Shown here: positions 13,442-23,690 of the stretch, in pieces
Layout of the letters: every line of letters starts with the position of its first letter
How positions within the stretch are numbered: the first letter of the stretch is position 1
Assembly (NCBI RefSeq): GCF_964340395.1
Contig: NC_135560.1
Span: forward strand, 13,685,598-13,749,597
From: Glandiceps talaboti
Taxonomy: Eukaryota; Hemichordata; Enteropneusta; Spengelidae
Length of the DNA: 64,000 bases
Direction of reading: 5' to 3'
The notes under the pieces: model-generated
The model's database searches: none
What the model saw: the letters and a program-made list of their open reading frames with translations, nothing else
What the model was told of the DNA's origin: nothing
Translations under genes and position numbers: made by a program

Positions 13442-15085
13442 TACCACACTATTTTACAATGCAAATATCTTAAATCTCATTTATAAAAAGAGAACACTCC
13501 AGTAACTGTATAGCATGAACACACATTTAAATTGATGACACCCAATATACCTCAAAAGTAAGTTAACCTGCGTTGTCAAACATTAAGATAAAAGTGGAAG
13601 TTAACGTTGGAATATAAGAGGCTATATGATGTTTGAAAATAATTCAATTGCATAGATACTGCTACAATAAAAGAAGAGCGTCATATGAAATGGACATACA
13701 AACCTGTATAGATTTTACCTCCGTGTTTATACCAATATCTAAAAGCATTTTCTTGGATACCTTTGAGTATTTTCCAAACTATCAGGTATATCCACTAGGT
13801 AAGCTACAAAAATGAATATTTTCGATTGATATTGTTGTTTTAACTATTTGAGCAATTTGCAGAAATTAAATGGCATCATTTAGGTTCTTACTGTAAGAAG
13901 AGTTCCATATAAAATATTATGTTGTCTGAAAAATAACATTTTATGAAATGGGGGCCATAACTTTGCTATAAGTACTCGGAGGATATTAGTTTTATTAGAA
14001 TAATGTATATCACTTATTTCAAAAACTCGTTTACTTTAGATTCAGTTTGAAAGGCACTTTTACCACAATGTTTATATTGTGTGTCACTTATTAAAAATGA
14101 TGAACAACACTGATGCACCGACCATGCGGATAGCTATTGGTTATTATTTACTATAATTCCGAATCGTTACTTGTCGTGTGCATGTATTAAGATATTTCAA
14201 ACGCCCTGTAACCACACACCATTTCTCGTAGTCACTCTTCTGTTAATATTCATTATGCAAACAGCAAGAGGGAGAGAATTCAACACTAATAAAGTGTCCT
14301 GGAGAGCATTATCCATACATTCAATCAAATCAAATAGACAGCAACTTACAACATTCACTTAGGGAAATTAAGATCGTGGCAACTATATGCAACTATAAAA
14401 GTGTACTACCTTTCATTAGAATCACGACGTACTAGACTGCACAACTGAAATCGCAGTAATGCATATTCATTTTTATGCAATACAGGATAACCTAGCTCGA
14501 ACATTCTAATTCGACTATTTAGAAATTTCGTTTGTATCCCCCCCCCCCAAAAAAAGAAAAGATTTCAACAACTATATTATTTTTTAAATCCCATTTACAA
14601 AGGTGGTGAAATCATCGTCGACTTAAAAGGCAGAATCCTATTTAGTGTCTCCATTGCATGTAAAATTTGAATTATGCCAGTAATCGGCCTCCTGTGATAG
14701 AAATCTTGATTGCGAATTTACAATTTAATCATGCCAACAAAATCTGATATTGAGTAATTCACGACGTAATTGTGACGAATAATATGTCATTCCCGAATAG
14801 TCGTTCAATGTAAACGTTAGTTAGTATCAGGATTACAGTAACGGCTTCTATCAATCCCAAAATAAAAGCATCGATTACATAGTATTATTATGCTCTCCTG
14901 GTATGGACATTATTCATAGAAAGTGTCAGAAGCTATATATGTCGTCAACAAAGTCATAACATTTTGCCTTGGTTGCTTTATTTGAGGTTAATAGAAATGT
15001 AAGTGGGTGCCCAGTTATTTGGCTCCTCATGCCCATAATTTGATCTTTGTAAGAGGCAGTCAACCTTGTATATTATATGATGTGT

Positions 15086-15093
15086 TGACGTCA
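15086..15093. promoter_or_regulatory. Full CRE palindrome TGACGTCA
   Basis: Perfect CREB/ATF-type octamer. Three more perfect copies occur in the window (16724, 25461, 47546). It is a motif match only. Confidence 0.3.
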
Positions 15094-15412
15094 GTCTTTG
15101 CTTTGTTTGATTTTGTATGCATGCGGAAATCAAGGTTGTCTATAGATATACATGCATGAGTTACAACGAAGGGAAAGCGAATCAATGGGAATCATTATCT
15201 TTACATAATATGTTGTTATAGCATTTACAAAACGCAATATCGTACTCATGAACAAGTTGTTAAATCCCCCCTCACCCGAATTCCAAAGGAAAATGATACA
15301 TATTGTTTGTTCATGTACTATCAACATAAACCTAATGAGAGTAATTTAATATATTCTTTACTTCTACGCTACATTGAGTTTAACATGTCTTCTTTACATT
15401 GTCACCAAGCGG

Positions 15413-15628
<216 letters not shown>

Positions 15629-15760
15629 GTGTAGTCACCATAATCTGTACGCTGGGCAGCCAATGCTAGTTCAAAAGAAGGAACTGGCAGTTTATGTTGT
15701 CATTTTCAAACCTGGTTAATGTTGTTTGGCCTCATATGGTTGTTTTTGATATCACTACTC

Positions 15761-16375
15761 TGTTCAAGCATGTCTGAGTTATGGCTTTGGACATGAAAAC
15801 TGCACCAATAAAATGGCTGCCAGGCAGCCATATCGGATTGTATCAAGACGTGTATGTCATAGAATATGTATGTCATAGAACACTGCTAATACCAACTTTG
15901 AATGAGATCTGTTCAAGCATGTCTGAGTTATGGCTTTGGACAGGGAAAATTCGCAAACAAAATGGCTGCCAGGCAGGCATATTGGATCGTATCACGACAA
16001 CAATGAATATGCACATGTATGTCATATAACACTGTCCTAATAGTAACTTTGAATGAGATCTGTTCAAGCATGTCTGAGTTATGGCTTTGGACAGGGAAAA
16101 TTCGCAAACAAAATGGCTGCTAGGCGGCCATAGTGGATTGTATCATAAAACAAATTGACGTGCATATGTATGCCATAGTATGTTGCCCCTGTACCAAATT
16201 TGAAAAAAAAATCGGTCCAGGGATCGCCAAGAAACGGCTCTGGATGGACGGACGGATGGACGGACGGAACCCAATCCCCCAAAAAATCGGTCCAGGGATC
16301 GCCAAGAAACGGCTCTGGATGGACGGACGGATGGACGGACGGAACCCAATCCATAAGTCCCCGCCGACTAAATAC
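15761..16375. repeat. Composite tandem repeat: three ~150-bp units then two 75-bp units
   Basis: Three units begin with TGTTCAAGCATGTCTGAGTT at 15761, 15910 and 16061 (spacing 149 and 151 bp). Each has an AAAATGGCTGC..GGC..CCATA-like core and a TATGTCATA-type segment. The third runs into ATCGGTCCAGGGATCGCCAA, which starts a 75-bp unit present twice (16211 and 16286), each ending in GGACGGACGGATGGACGGAC and GGAACCCAATCC. The layout suggests a non-coding interspersed element with internal tandem amplification. Open frames on both strands simply repeat the unit. Confidence 0.75.
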
Positions 16376-16723
16376 AATTACTGCTGTCGTTTTATATTTG
16401 ATATGAAGAATTTCAAGTGGAAGTGATCAGTACACACCATTCACTTTCTTTAAGTTGCAATCAATACATTACTTACTAGAAATTATGAAAATTGACACCA
16501 TGTTGTACGTACATACCAATTATGAATATACAAAACATGTAGTAATATCAGAATGCCTTAACATCATATATAGATGTTGTATGTACATTAGTACAATTTA
16601 AGACTTGTATAGGCAAATAATCCAAACGCAGAATCCAAAGAAACTATGCGACTTATACCAGCAATGTGCGTGACGCATGTCATACGTTCCATGTACTATC
16701 ACATTTACAAAAGTAGCCATTCG

Positions 16724-16731
16724 TGACGTCA
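16724..16731. promoter_or_regulatory. CRE palindrome in a small motif cluster
   Basis: Perfect TGACGTCA. Within about 100 bp there is also a near-palindromic GTTCCCATGGAAAC (about 16754-16767, X-box-like) and a GACGTCATATGACG stretch (about 16799-16812). It is a candidate cis-regulatory patch by motif density only. Confidence 0.3.
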
Positions 16732-16739
16732 TGGTTAGG

Positions 16740-17256
16740 TGTTACGAAATCCCAGTTCCCATGGAAACGAAAAAGTAACTTTATTATTCTGTCTCGAGAC
16801 GTCATATGACGCGAACATCCACACTAGACCGGAAAATATTGAAAAGATATATCAAACTGACCTACCCAAAGGAATTGAACCATACTAATACATTTCTCAT
16901 TACGATAATGGCATGTGAATATGAGAAGACAATTTCATGATGACTACATTCTCTATTCTCAAAAACACAGCGATTATCTTCTATAGATATTTTGTGTTTC
17001 TCACAATAGCAATTATTAGATAGTTTGAAGTCTATGGATCTGTTCATCGATTTGTATGAACGCGATAACGTAGGCTTCTAAGAGTCAATACGTTTTTGTT
17101 GACGACGAGTGCAGTAGCTGCTACAAGTACAGCATGCGTAAACCATAAGTAGACAAATTTTGCCGTTGTCAGCATCAGTACCTATACCCTTGCCAGAAAA
17201 CATTAATGTAGTACTCCGTGGAAGTCTTTTTTAACATGTCAAGTCTTTTTTAACAC
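16740..17256. other. Non-coding stretch
   Basis: No gene recognised. Apart from the regulatory-like motifs at its left edge it is unique AT-rich DNA running up to the GTCC/GTCT array. Confidence 0.5.
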
Positions 17257-17280
17257 GTCCGTCCGTCCGTCCGTTTGTCC

Positions 17281-17348
<68 letters not shown>

Positions 17349-17349
17349 G
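17257..17349. repeat. (GTCC)n then (GTCT)n microsatellite
   Basis: A few GTCC units are followed by about 17 GTCT units that abut the 3' end of the minus-strand Penelope-like element. The PLE may have inserted next to this simple repeat. Confidence 0.95.
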
Positions 17350-17374
17350 CCATAATAAACAGTAAAGTGTTTCT

Positions 17375-17420
17375 GGCCAAGATTTTTCGCTCAGGATTTG
17401 CAGAGCTGCTTCAGTAGGCC
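17375..17420 (-). ncRNA. Hammerhead-ribozyme-like motif, 3' region of PLE (minus)
   Basis: On the minus strand GGCC, then CTGA, a GCAG-led stem region, GCGAAA, and a closing GGCC give the order expected for a minimal hammerhead: stem I, CUGANGA-type box, stem II, GAAA, very short stem III, stem I. The box is degenerate (CTGAAGC). PLEs are known to carry hammerhead motifs in their terminal repeats. This copy is probably inactive. Confidence 0.35.
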
Positions 17421-17529
17421 CAATCCATCACATTAGTTATCGCTTATGTCCAGTCACGTGACCCAAAATGGTAAACAGATCAGTTGCTATTGTTTGCGGT
17501 TTATTCCATTTTCTTCGTATGTGTCAAGT

Positions 17530-18000
17530 TTTTATCCAGAAATTTCGCGTATTAGTCTGTATGATTTGTTCTTTCATATCTTTTCAAGTCCTACTATTTT
17601 GAAGTCGGCAAGGGAATGGTTGGCTGAATTGAAGTAGTTTGGTATTGGATCTGTTTTGTTGTTGCTCCTTATAAGTGATAAATGGTTCTGTATGCGGATG
17701 TAGATAACATCTCCCGTTTCTCCAACATATATTATTTTTCCACACTTCTCACAATGTATACCATATATTACATTTATTGTTTTTCGGCTTATGTGTCCGA
17801 TGATTGTGTATTTTGTGTTGTTGGGCCTGTGAATTCTGTTGTTGTCATCATGTGTTTGCAGATTGCACATCGTGATGCTTTGCATTGGAGTGATTCCTGT
17901 TTCTTGTCTGTTGATAAGTCTGTTGTGTTTCTTGTGAATGAGAATAGATTCCAGATCTCGGCCTTTTCTCCATGCGATCGTTGGTTGTTGGGGGAAAGCT
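17530..18000 (-). pseudogene. PLE GIY-YIG endonuclease domain, broken
   Basis: The longest intact piece (17574-17885) reads NVIYGIHCEKCGKIIYVGET, matching the GIY-YIG core (IYG..YVG) and followed by IRIQNHLSLIRSNNK, which supplies the conserved Arg and His region. An in-frame TGA stops the frame at 17574. Past it the same frame continues as KNKSYRLIREISG, a TAA, then KLDT; this is clearly homologous to RQLRESLWIKKLDT in the intact copy at 45.5 kb and retains the catalytic-type Glu. Upstream, a Cys motif (QCKASRCAICKHM) lies in another frame, so at least one frameshift separates them. It would have nicked target DNA to prime reverse transcription. It is non-functional now. Confidence 0.8.
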
Positions 18001-18099
18001 AGTTTGCATCTTTGTGATTTGTGTAGGATGTTAAGGTGTTTTTTTCAGGATCTGTGTTACCTCGGGCAGTGCGTTGGTGTGGGGAAAATTACTCTTCAT

Positions 18100-18399
18100 T
18101 CATGCTTGTTCCTTTCTCTGATGTAGTAGATCTTGACTGTTGATTTTGTCTACTTTTTTTCCCGTGGTTTTGTGTTTCTGTCTGTGTATCCCCTCTTCCC
18201 CATCCATACGGCTCTTGATTTCTCTCCGTTCCTCTATATAGTCTTCGTTGTTTGAACCTATAATTGTTTTTGCCGTTGTTGCGAGTCCGTATGGTATTGA
18301 CTTTTTGACACTACTGTGATGATCTGATTCTGTAGGTAGGTATAGGTTTGCTGTATACGCTGGTGTTAATATTTCCGTTCTGTATTGTTGTGTTGACAT
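18100..18399 (-). pseudogene. PLE reverse-transcriptase thumb fragment
   Basis: The minus-strand frame contains LYLPTESDHHSSVKKSIPYG, which aligns with FQYLHAKSDHPINVKKAIPY of the 44-45 kb element. That is the conserved post-catalytic region of PLE reverse transcriptases, the S.HP..KK.IPY block. The palm motifs with the catalytic Asp residues are absent because the element is 5'-truncated at about 18400, where the inverted 3' segment begins. The following lysine-rich stretch corresponds to the thumb and linker. Confidence 0.7.
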
Positions 18400-18404
18400 T
18401 GAGG

Positions 18405-18450
18405 GGCCTACTGAGGCAGTTCTGCAAAGCCTGCGCGAAACGTGTTGGCC
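18405..18450 (+). ncRNA. Hammerhead-ribozyme-like motif, inverted PLE copy (plus)
   Basis: It mirrors the motif at 17375-17420. GGCC (18405-18408) pairs with GGCC (18447-18450), enclosing CTGAGGC, a GCAG/CTGC stem II and GCGAAA. The conserved A after the CUGANG box is C, so cleavage activity is doubtful. Confidence 0.35.
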
Positions 18451-18500
18451 AGAAACACTTTACTCAGTGTTTATTCTATTTGTTCAATTAAAACTGCTAA

Positions 18501-18595
<95 letters not shown>
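18501..18595. repeat. (TA)n microsatellite next to PLE
   Basis: About 47 pure TA dinucleotides adjoin the right-hand end of the PLE at 17.35-18.5 kb. Confidence 0.97.
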
Positions 18596-18596
<1 letters not shown>

Positions 18597-20402
18597 CGAC
18601 GTATTAATGCGTCTGTGTCTGAGTGACAGGCGCATTGTTCTGTAAGATTACATAATAAAGTAAAACGAGAGTGTATTATATTTGAATAAGGTGTAACAAT
18701 TCGAAATAGCCTAAACCAAAGCAAGTCATGAATGGTATATGGATGACTGTGTATATGGATGGCTGACAGGATAGAGTCCCCAAAGTAAAGAAGCTGTTTG
18801 GAGTAATTACTGAATCGGGAATAATGCATTTAAATTTGATTTGTTTTCACTGATTTAGGGCTTTCTACTACTTAAACGCATCGGACGTAATTTGTTATAT
18901 AAGCACTTCTATCCTCATCCTTAACAGACGCTGTGCGTTGTTATTAAGGATTTACTTTATGCTTGAGAAGTCATTGTCTTTCGCAAAGTGTATTGGCCTT
19001 CTACGGCCGTGATGCCCTTTGAATGTATAGATACAGGTATTGGAAGCCAACTTTTATCACCATGTGACATGTTATTCATTCATCTGTATATTGATATGAA
19101 TCCCTTCAAATTAATATAAATCGTGCCTAACAGATAAATCATATACTCCATAAATTATGCAAATGACGTATCCATGCACCTTTGCACTGCTGATATGTTG
19201 CAGGTTTTCCTGGCATATATTGCAAGCCATATTTCAGTTTATAATTGATTAACTTGAGGTAGTCCTAGAGTGAGATCAATACATTCCTAACTAAAAATAT
19301 AATAGCAAATGGGGTCACAATGGGTTGATATCTGAAACAATCGAAACGTCATCAACGATCCAGACTGTGATAGGGACACTTAGCATATGTATGCCATTCT
19401 CGTGGAATCAAAGGTAAACAGCTGATCAACTCCATACATCACACCACCTTAGCACTAACGTAAGATATTCTGATCGATAATAATATGTAGAGACCTTTTA
19501 TATGTTGCATTGAAGACTGTATAGATTTCCACCTTGTATTACAACTTGCCTTTACATTTTCAACTAATCTAGAGACAACTGGACAGCTGCAATGCAGACA
19601 AAGCTATTATTTTCAACCACTGCTTTACGTGAGAGCTGTACCAACAATATACGTGAATCTGGAGGAGCATCATTTACATGTTAACAACAGGAGGTGCAGA
19701 TTTAAATTCGTTTCCCCAAAACATTGTTACAAATGACCGAGGTTCTAATGAATAATTAGAGTCTTTGTTACACTTACTTCATTTGGATGGATGACTACAT
19801 GTTTGTGTTTTCCATCCTATACAACGCCTATGTTTGAAAGGAAGGGAACTCAGTATTTTATTTTATGTAAATGTATTTGTTTGTTTTGGTTACGTTTCCG
19901 TCTAGACATCTTAAATTGCCATCTTTTTCAAGCGTATCATCTGCCTTTATACGTCTGGCTCTGATATCGTCCCTATTTGTACGCCTGTCTGACGTCTGCC
20001 TTAGACGAATTGCATTATGTCGATACTTCGTCTAATCAATACACTTTGTTCTTTTAAAAAAAATAAGTATTTGGGCGATGACCGTAAATTTAATAATCCC
20101 ATATGATAACACATGTTGAAATAAGAAAACTTGTCAATTTTATTGCTAATTGAACTATGATGTTACACTGTAATGCAAATGTGAAAATCAGATAAGTAGT
20201 TATGACATCCTTGTGGATTGTAGACTTATTTAAAGGTTGTGATACATTTGATTTATGACGTCTATTTGACTTACTTCCTTTCACGTATACGCCAATGCCT
20301 AAAGCAAAGGTCCAAACCCATAAATCATTTAAATAGCTATATACAAGCAAATATATCATTTTATAGTCGATTTATTGTTCAAACATGAGACAGCATCATC
20401 AA
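18596..20402. other. Non-coding stretch, nothing recognised
   Basis: Unique AT-rich sequence. No open frame, RNA gene or repeat that I can support. Confidence 0.55.
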
Positions 20403-20585
20403 CGTGATAGTAATTTTCGTGTACTGCGGTATATCACCTAGGAAACACTGAATTGTGAACTTTCTGGCGCACCTCATGTGATTGTAATATTGTACTGCGA
20501 TTTGTTACCTTGGAAACACGTAATTGAGCATTTCCTGGCGTATCTTGTCAATTTTATATTGATGTTACATTTGGAAACCCGAAAT
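20403..20585. repeat. 71-bp tandem repeat, two full copies and a partial third
   Basis: The phrases GTACTGCG and GGAAACAC recur at 71-bp spacing (20422/20493 and 20441/20512). TTCTGGCGCACCT and TTCCTGGCGTATC follow in each copy. A third GGAAACCC at 20573 follows after 61 bp. The copies are clearly diverged. Non-coding. Confidence 0.6.
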
Positions 20586-21241
20586 GTCAACTTATACATA
20601 CTGTATGACTTCTTTGTCATATACATGGATTTTATAGAACGCCAATCATATTTTGGTTCTTATGATTGAATTACGATGCTCAGGAAGTTGGAGAATGTTA
20701 CATGATACATATTGCCATATCATCTTAGATACTATTTCTTTTTGTTTAAAAAAAGAGGGATAAATCACAATGTGTTGGAATGTAGCGCTTATTGAGTTTT
20801 TACAGTGCATTATGTAATAAGAAATCCAAAGTCATATATATGGAATAATCTTAAGGCTTTGCCATTTTTAACTCGAAACAATCGAACATATACACAATAC
20901 AGAGCATTACATTGATATTGTAAAACATTGACAGGTTCAACATGAAAATGTTAAACAAGTTACATCTACTTTATTTAATATTCAATATAAAACCTTTGCA
21001 TACATTATGATGATCAAGGAAAAACATTTCTCAAATAATCAAACTTTGAGAGAAAACGAGAGTTTGCTGATATTATTATTATTATTATCAATATGATGTA
21101 TATTTAGACAGAACATTTACTAAATATTGTTCACGCTTACCAATATTCAAATATCTGAACATTGGAAATACTTCGATATTGTGCAGAAGAGCAAAATGAC
21201 ATATTTTGACAGCTTACTAAATGAATTGCTGTGACTTTCAG
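20586..21241. other. Non-coding stretch with (ATT)n
   Basis: No gene seen. A short (ATT)n run lies at 21070-21088. Confidence 0.5.
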
Positions 21242-21372
21242 ATTTAAGAAGTTTGGCATGTGGCACTTAAATGAAACATTCCTTCCTGGACAGACTCTTG
21301 TCAATGCTGACGAGGTCATCTCTGACATGAGAACATTTCCAATGTATCGAGTGTTTACAGGAGGAAAACCGT
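21242..21372 (+). CDS. Possible protein-coding exon, unknown protein
   Basis: A plus-strand open stretch follows a plausible acceptor (GCTGTGACTTTCAG ending at 21241). It reads FKKFGMWHLNETFLPGQTLV and then NADEVISDMRTFPMYRVFTGG, with protein-like composition and no low complexity. I do not recognise the family. The 5' splice site is unclear: GT at about 21371 after AAAACC is weak. The minus strand is also open across the same interval, so the strand is uncertain. A chance open frame cannot be excluded. Confidence 0.28.
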
Positions 21373-23386
21373 TAATAGTGTGCTTGTTGAAAAGTTTGAA
21401 GACTATTTTAGTTGTAATGATCGGCTGACGTGATTTTAGATTCCAAAACATATTCATTCACAGTTCATATACATGTACTAACTTTAAGTTTGCGTCTGGA
21501 ATTCGAATATACAGTTTTATTGTAAGTGTTTTGGATAGCGTATTACCTCCGGTTATCAAACATCTTAACCCCACTTAACCGCGCTCGTTATCTCTGATGA
21601 ATGATCAACAATACAAACAATATACAAGTCGAGAGAATGAATTAAAATAAGTTGGTCATCATTTTGTATTTCTATATGTTGAACCTACTTAGGTACGTAT
21701 GTTTTACATGTATAGAAGAAAAATTCTTTTCTTGTCATGTAATCACAAGGAAATTGTTAGCACAACTAAATTAATAAATTTCAGTAGTGCTATATAGTGC
21801 AGCGTCTGCCTGTCTGGTTGTCTGTGAACGACTTGAACTCAAAAACTGTAAGACCTATTGATTTGGTATTTTGTGGGAACATTACGTATGGTGTCTAGTT
21901 AAAATTGTTCAAAGTGAAATGATGGATTCACAGATGTGTGATTTGGGTAAAAAAAAATTCATTTTTCGTCAAAAAACTTAAATTCAAAACATATTGGGTG
22001 TATCAGTCTCAATTTTGATGCGAATGGTCTTAGGGGTGTTAAGATTACTAATTGTTCATGACATGATGATCCCATCACCGATATACAAATAAGGGATAAA
22101 AAATCTTCAAAAAATGTATGCAAATATGCCTAGCAACAAGAACACATAATCATTACAGAAAATTAAAAGTTTACAGTCAACAACTGTGCTACAACGCCAT
22201 TGGCACTTTTATTATAGAGCTGCTCTGCTATATTAGACTACTGACATTTGGATAAATTATATCGAAATGGAATGAACTCCTGACAATTTAATACCCTATT
22301 TAGTGAGCACTATTCAGGATTGGTCTCTTTTTTAACAAAATTAATATCAGATAGGAGGATTACTATGTTTTCATCAGTCGAGCTATTTTATATTAAATAC
22401 AAAAGTAAGGGGGAACAACTCGGCCATTAACAATACATAATTGATGCCTTCTGAGAATGATATAATTATTTGTGTAAAGTCGAAATTGTCATTAGAACAG
22501 AAACGAACAAGGGGCATTGCGTGTAGATTACATCGCAAGAATGAAAGGGACATCAAGAGGAAAATATTGAACACAGATACTTCATTTACACCCTTTAGGC
22601 GAGTCATTACTTCTAAAACATTCTTCTCACGCAAATGAACAACTTCTCTTGAAATCCAATATGCCAGAATTTGAATTATTTAGACTTGTCTTAGCTAACA
22701 GTTAAAGTATCAATCTGATACTTCAATAGTGTTGTTGTTGTTTTGAAAACAATCTTTAAGAGTTTTGCTGCTTTTAATTATAGCTAAACAAAGAAATACA
22801 CCACCAGCCTACCTGATATGTTAAGTGATATCCATGACATTTAGGATAGCCGTCTGTGAGATAGATGACTTAGTGGTATATATTATTAGCCTCGAACAAA
22901 AAGTACTTGTTTAGTAGGATAATATTATTCTTTTATGATTACAAGCTGTACATGTACGTCATAGGTATGAATTGTCTACTTGGAAGACATAAGAAGCTAC
23001 TGTTAATTTCCCGAATTGCCATGATGGCTCGTGACCTTAGGGTGAAGCCTTTATGTTACATCAACTCCGCATGCAAAGAAGTACAATGGTGGCCTCTCGT
23101 GACTGTGATTTCTTAAGATGTGACCTTTCGCAATTCTGTAGTAGCTAAAGCAAATTATGTGTTTACTAGCTAATGGAGGAATGCAGAAAATAAAAACAAT
23201 TTGTCAGAGTTTGGATGTCACTATGATGAAAGGAATTAAAATCCCTGGGTTACAACCTTCGATGTGGAATACTTTTTAGATAGAGGTCTTTTGTTGAGTT
23301 TCGTATGTGTTCAGTAACGATATGTTTCTGAAGACACGGATATGTAAAGTAAGTTGGTGATTTCAACATAAAACGATAGGTGGTGC
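21373..23386. other. Non-coding stretch, part possibly an old repeat
   Basis: No gene supported. The interval 21795-22140 (GTCTGCCTGTCTGGTTGTCT, then several A-rich, T-rich segments and a CTAGCAACAAGAAC end) has the look of an ancient interspersed element, but no second copy was found in the window. Frames at 22383-22638 on both strands have no recognisable domain. Confidence 0.4.
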
Positions 23387-23398
23387 GGGGGGGGGGGG
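23387..23398. repeat. Poly-G run (G12)
   Basis: Twelve consecutive G. Confidence 0.9.
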
Positions 23399-23526
23399 AT
23401 TTTGATGAGATTAGAATATAGTTGTTTTGGACAACCTTTGTTTTCGTTAGGTCTTGATCTGAAGAGATAATTTGCAAATACTCGTGTACTTCTGTTTTCA
23501 AAACTTGCATTGTAATGTTAAGTGTC

Positions 23527-23690
23527 AAAATATATTGGGTTAGTATATCATACTAGTTTAAGGTATTATTACATATTGGGTTAGTGAAACATATTGAGTT
23601 AAGTGTTAAAACATATTGGTTTAGGTTTATTACATATTGGGTTAAGATGTTATTACATATTGGGTTGATTATTACATATTGGGGTGATAC
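23527..23690 (+). repeat. ACATATTGGGTTA minisatellite
   Basis: About seven imperfect copies of ACATATTGGGTTA, variably spaced by about 16-40 bp with TTATT-containing spacers. The repeated GGGTTA resembles the animal telomere hexamer, but the unit is longer and irregular. Confidence 0.7.

Larger units (their letters stand above)
10846..15085. other. Non-coding stretch with small simple repeats
   Basis: No gene supported. Small simple repeats are present: (CAG)5 then (CAA)3 at 12676-12700, about eight CATA units at 13407-13441, and C11 followed by an A run at 14538-14554. A frame at 12064-12276 (plus) has no recognisable domain. Confidence 0.55.
17351..18500 (-). mobile_element. Degenerate Penelope-like retroelement with inverted 3' segment
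   Basis: A 5'-truncated PLE lies on the minus strand. Reading from about 18399 down to 17530 it carries an RT-thumb segment, a linker with a Cys-rich motif and a GIY-YIG endonuclease domain, then a 3' untranslated region ending near 17353. At its 5' side (18403-18480) a copy of the same 3' untranslated region appears in the opposite orientation: GGCC..CTGA..GCGAAA..GGCCAGAAACACTTTACT is shared with minus-strand 17353-17420. Thus both outer ends carry outward-facing 3' ends, as in the second PLE at 44 kb. Frameshifts and in-frame stops show it is old and inactive. Inverted or tandem partial copies (pseudo-LTRs) are known for PLEs. Confidence 0.8.

Noticed and set aside
17682-18126. Plus-strand frames of 60-106 codons across the PLE
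   Set aside because: Antisense shadows of the minus-strand endonuclease and RT-thumb remnants.
23527-23690. True telomeric tract
   Set aside because: Units are 13 bp or more and irregular; GGGTTA hexamers are not in direct tandem.
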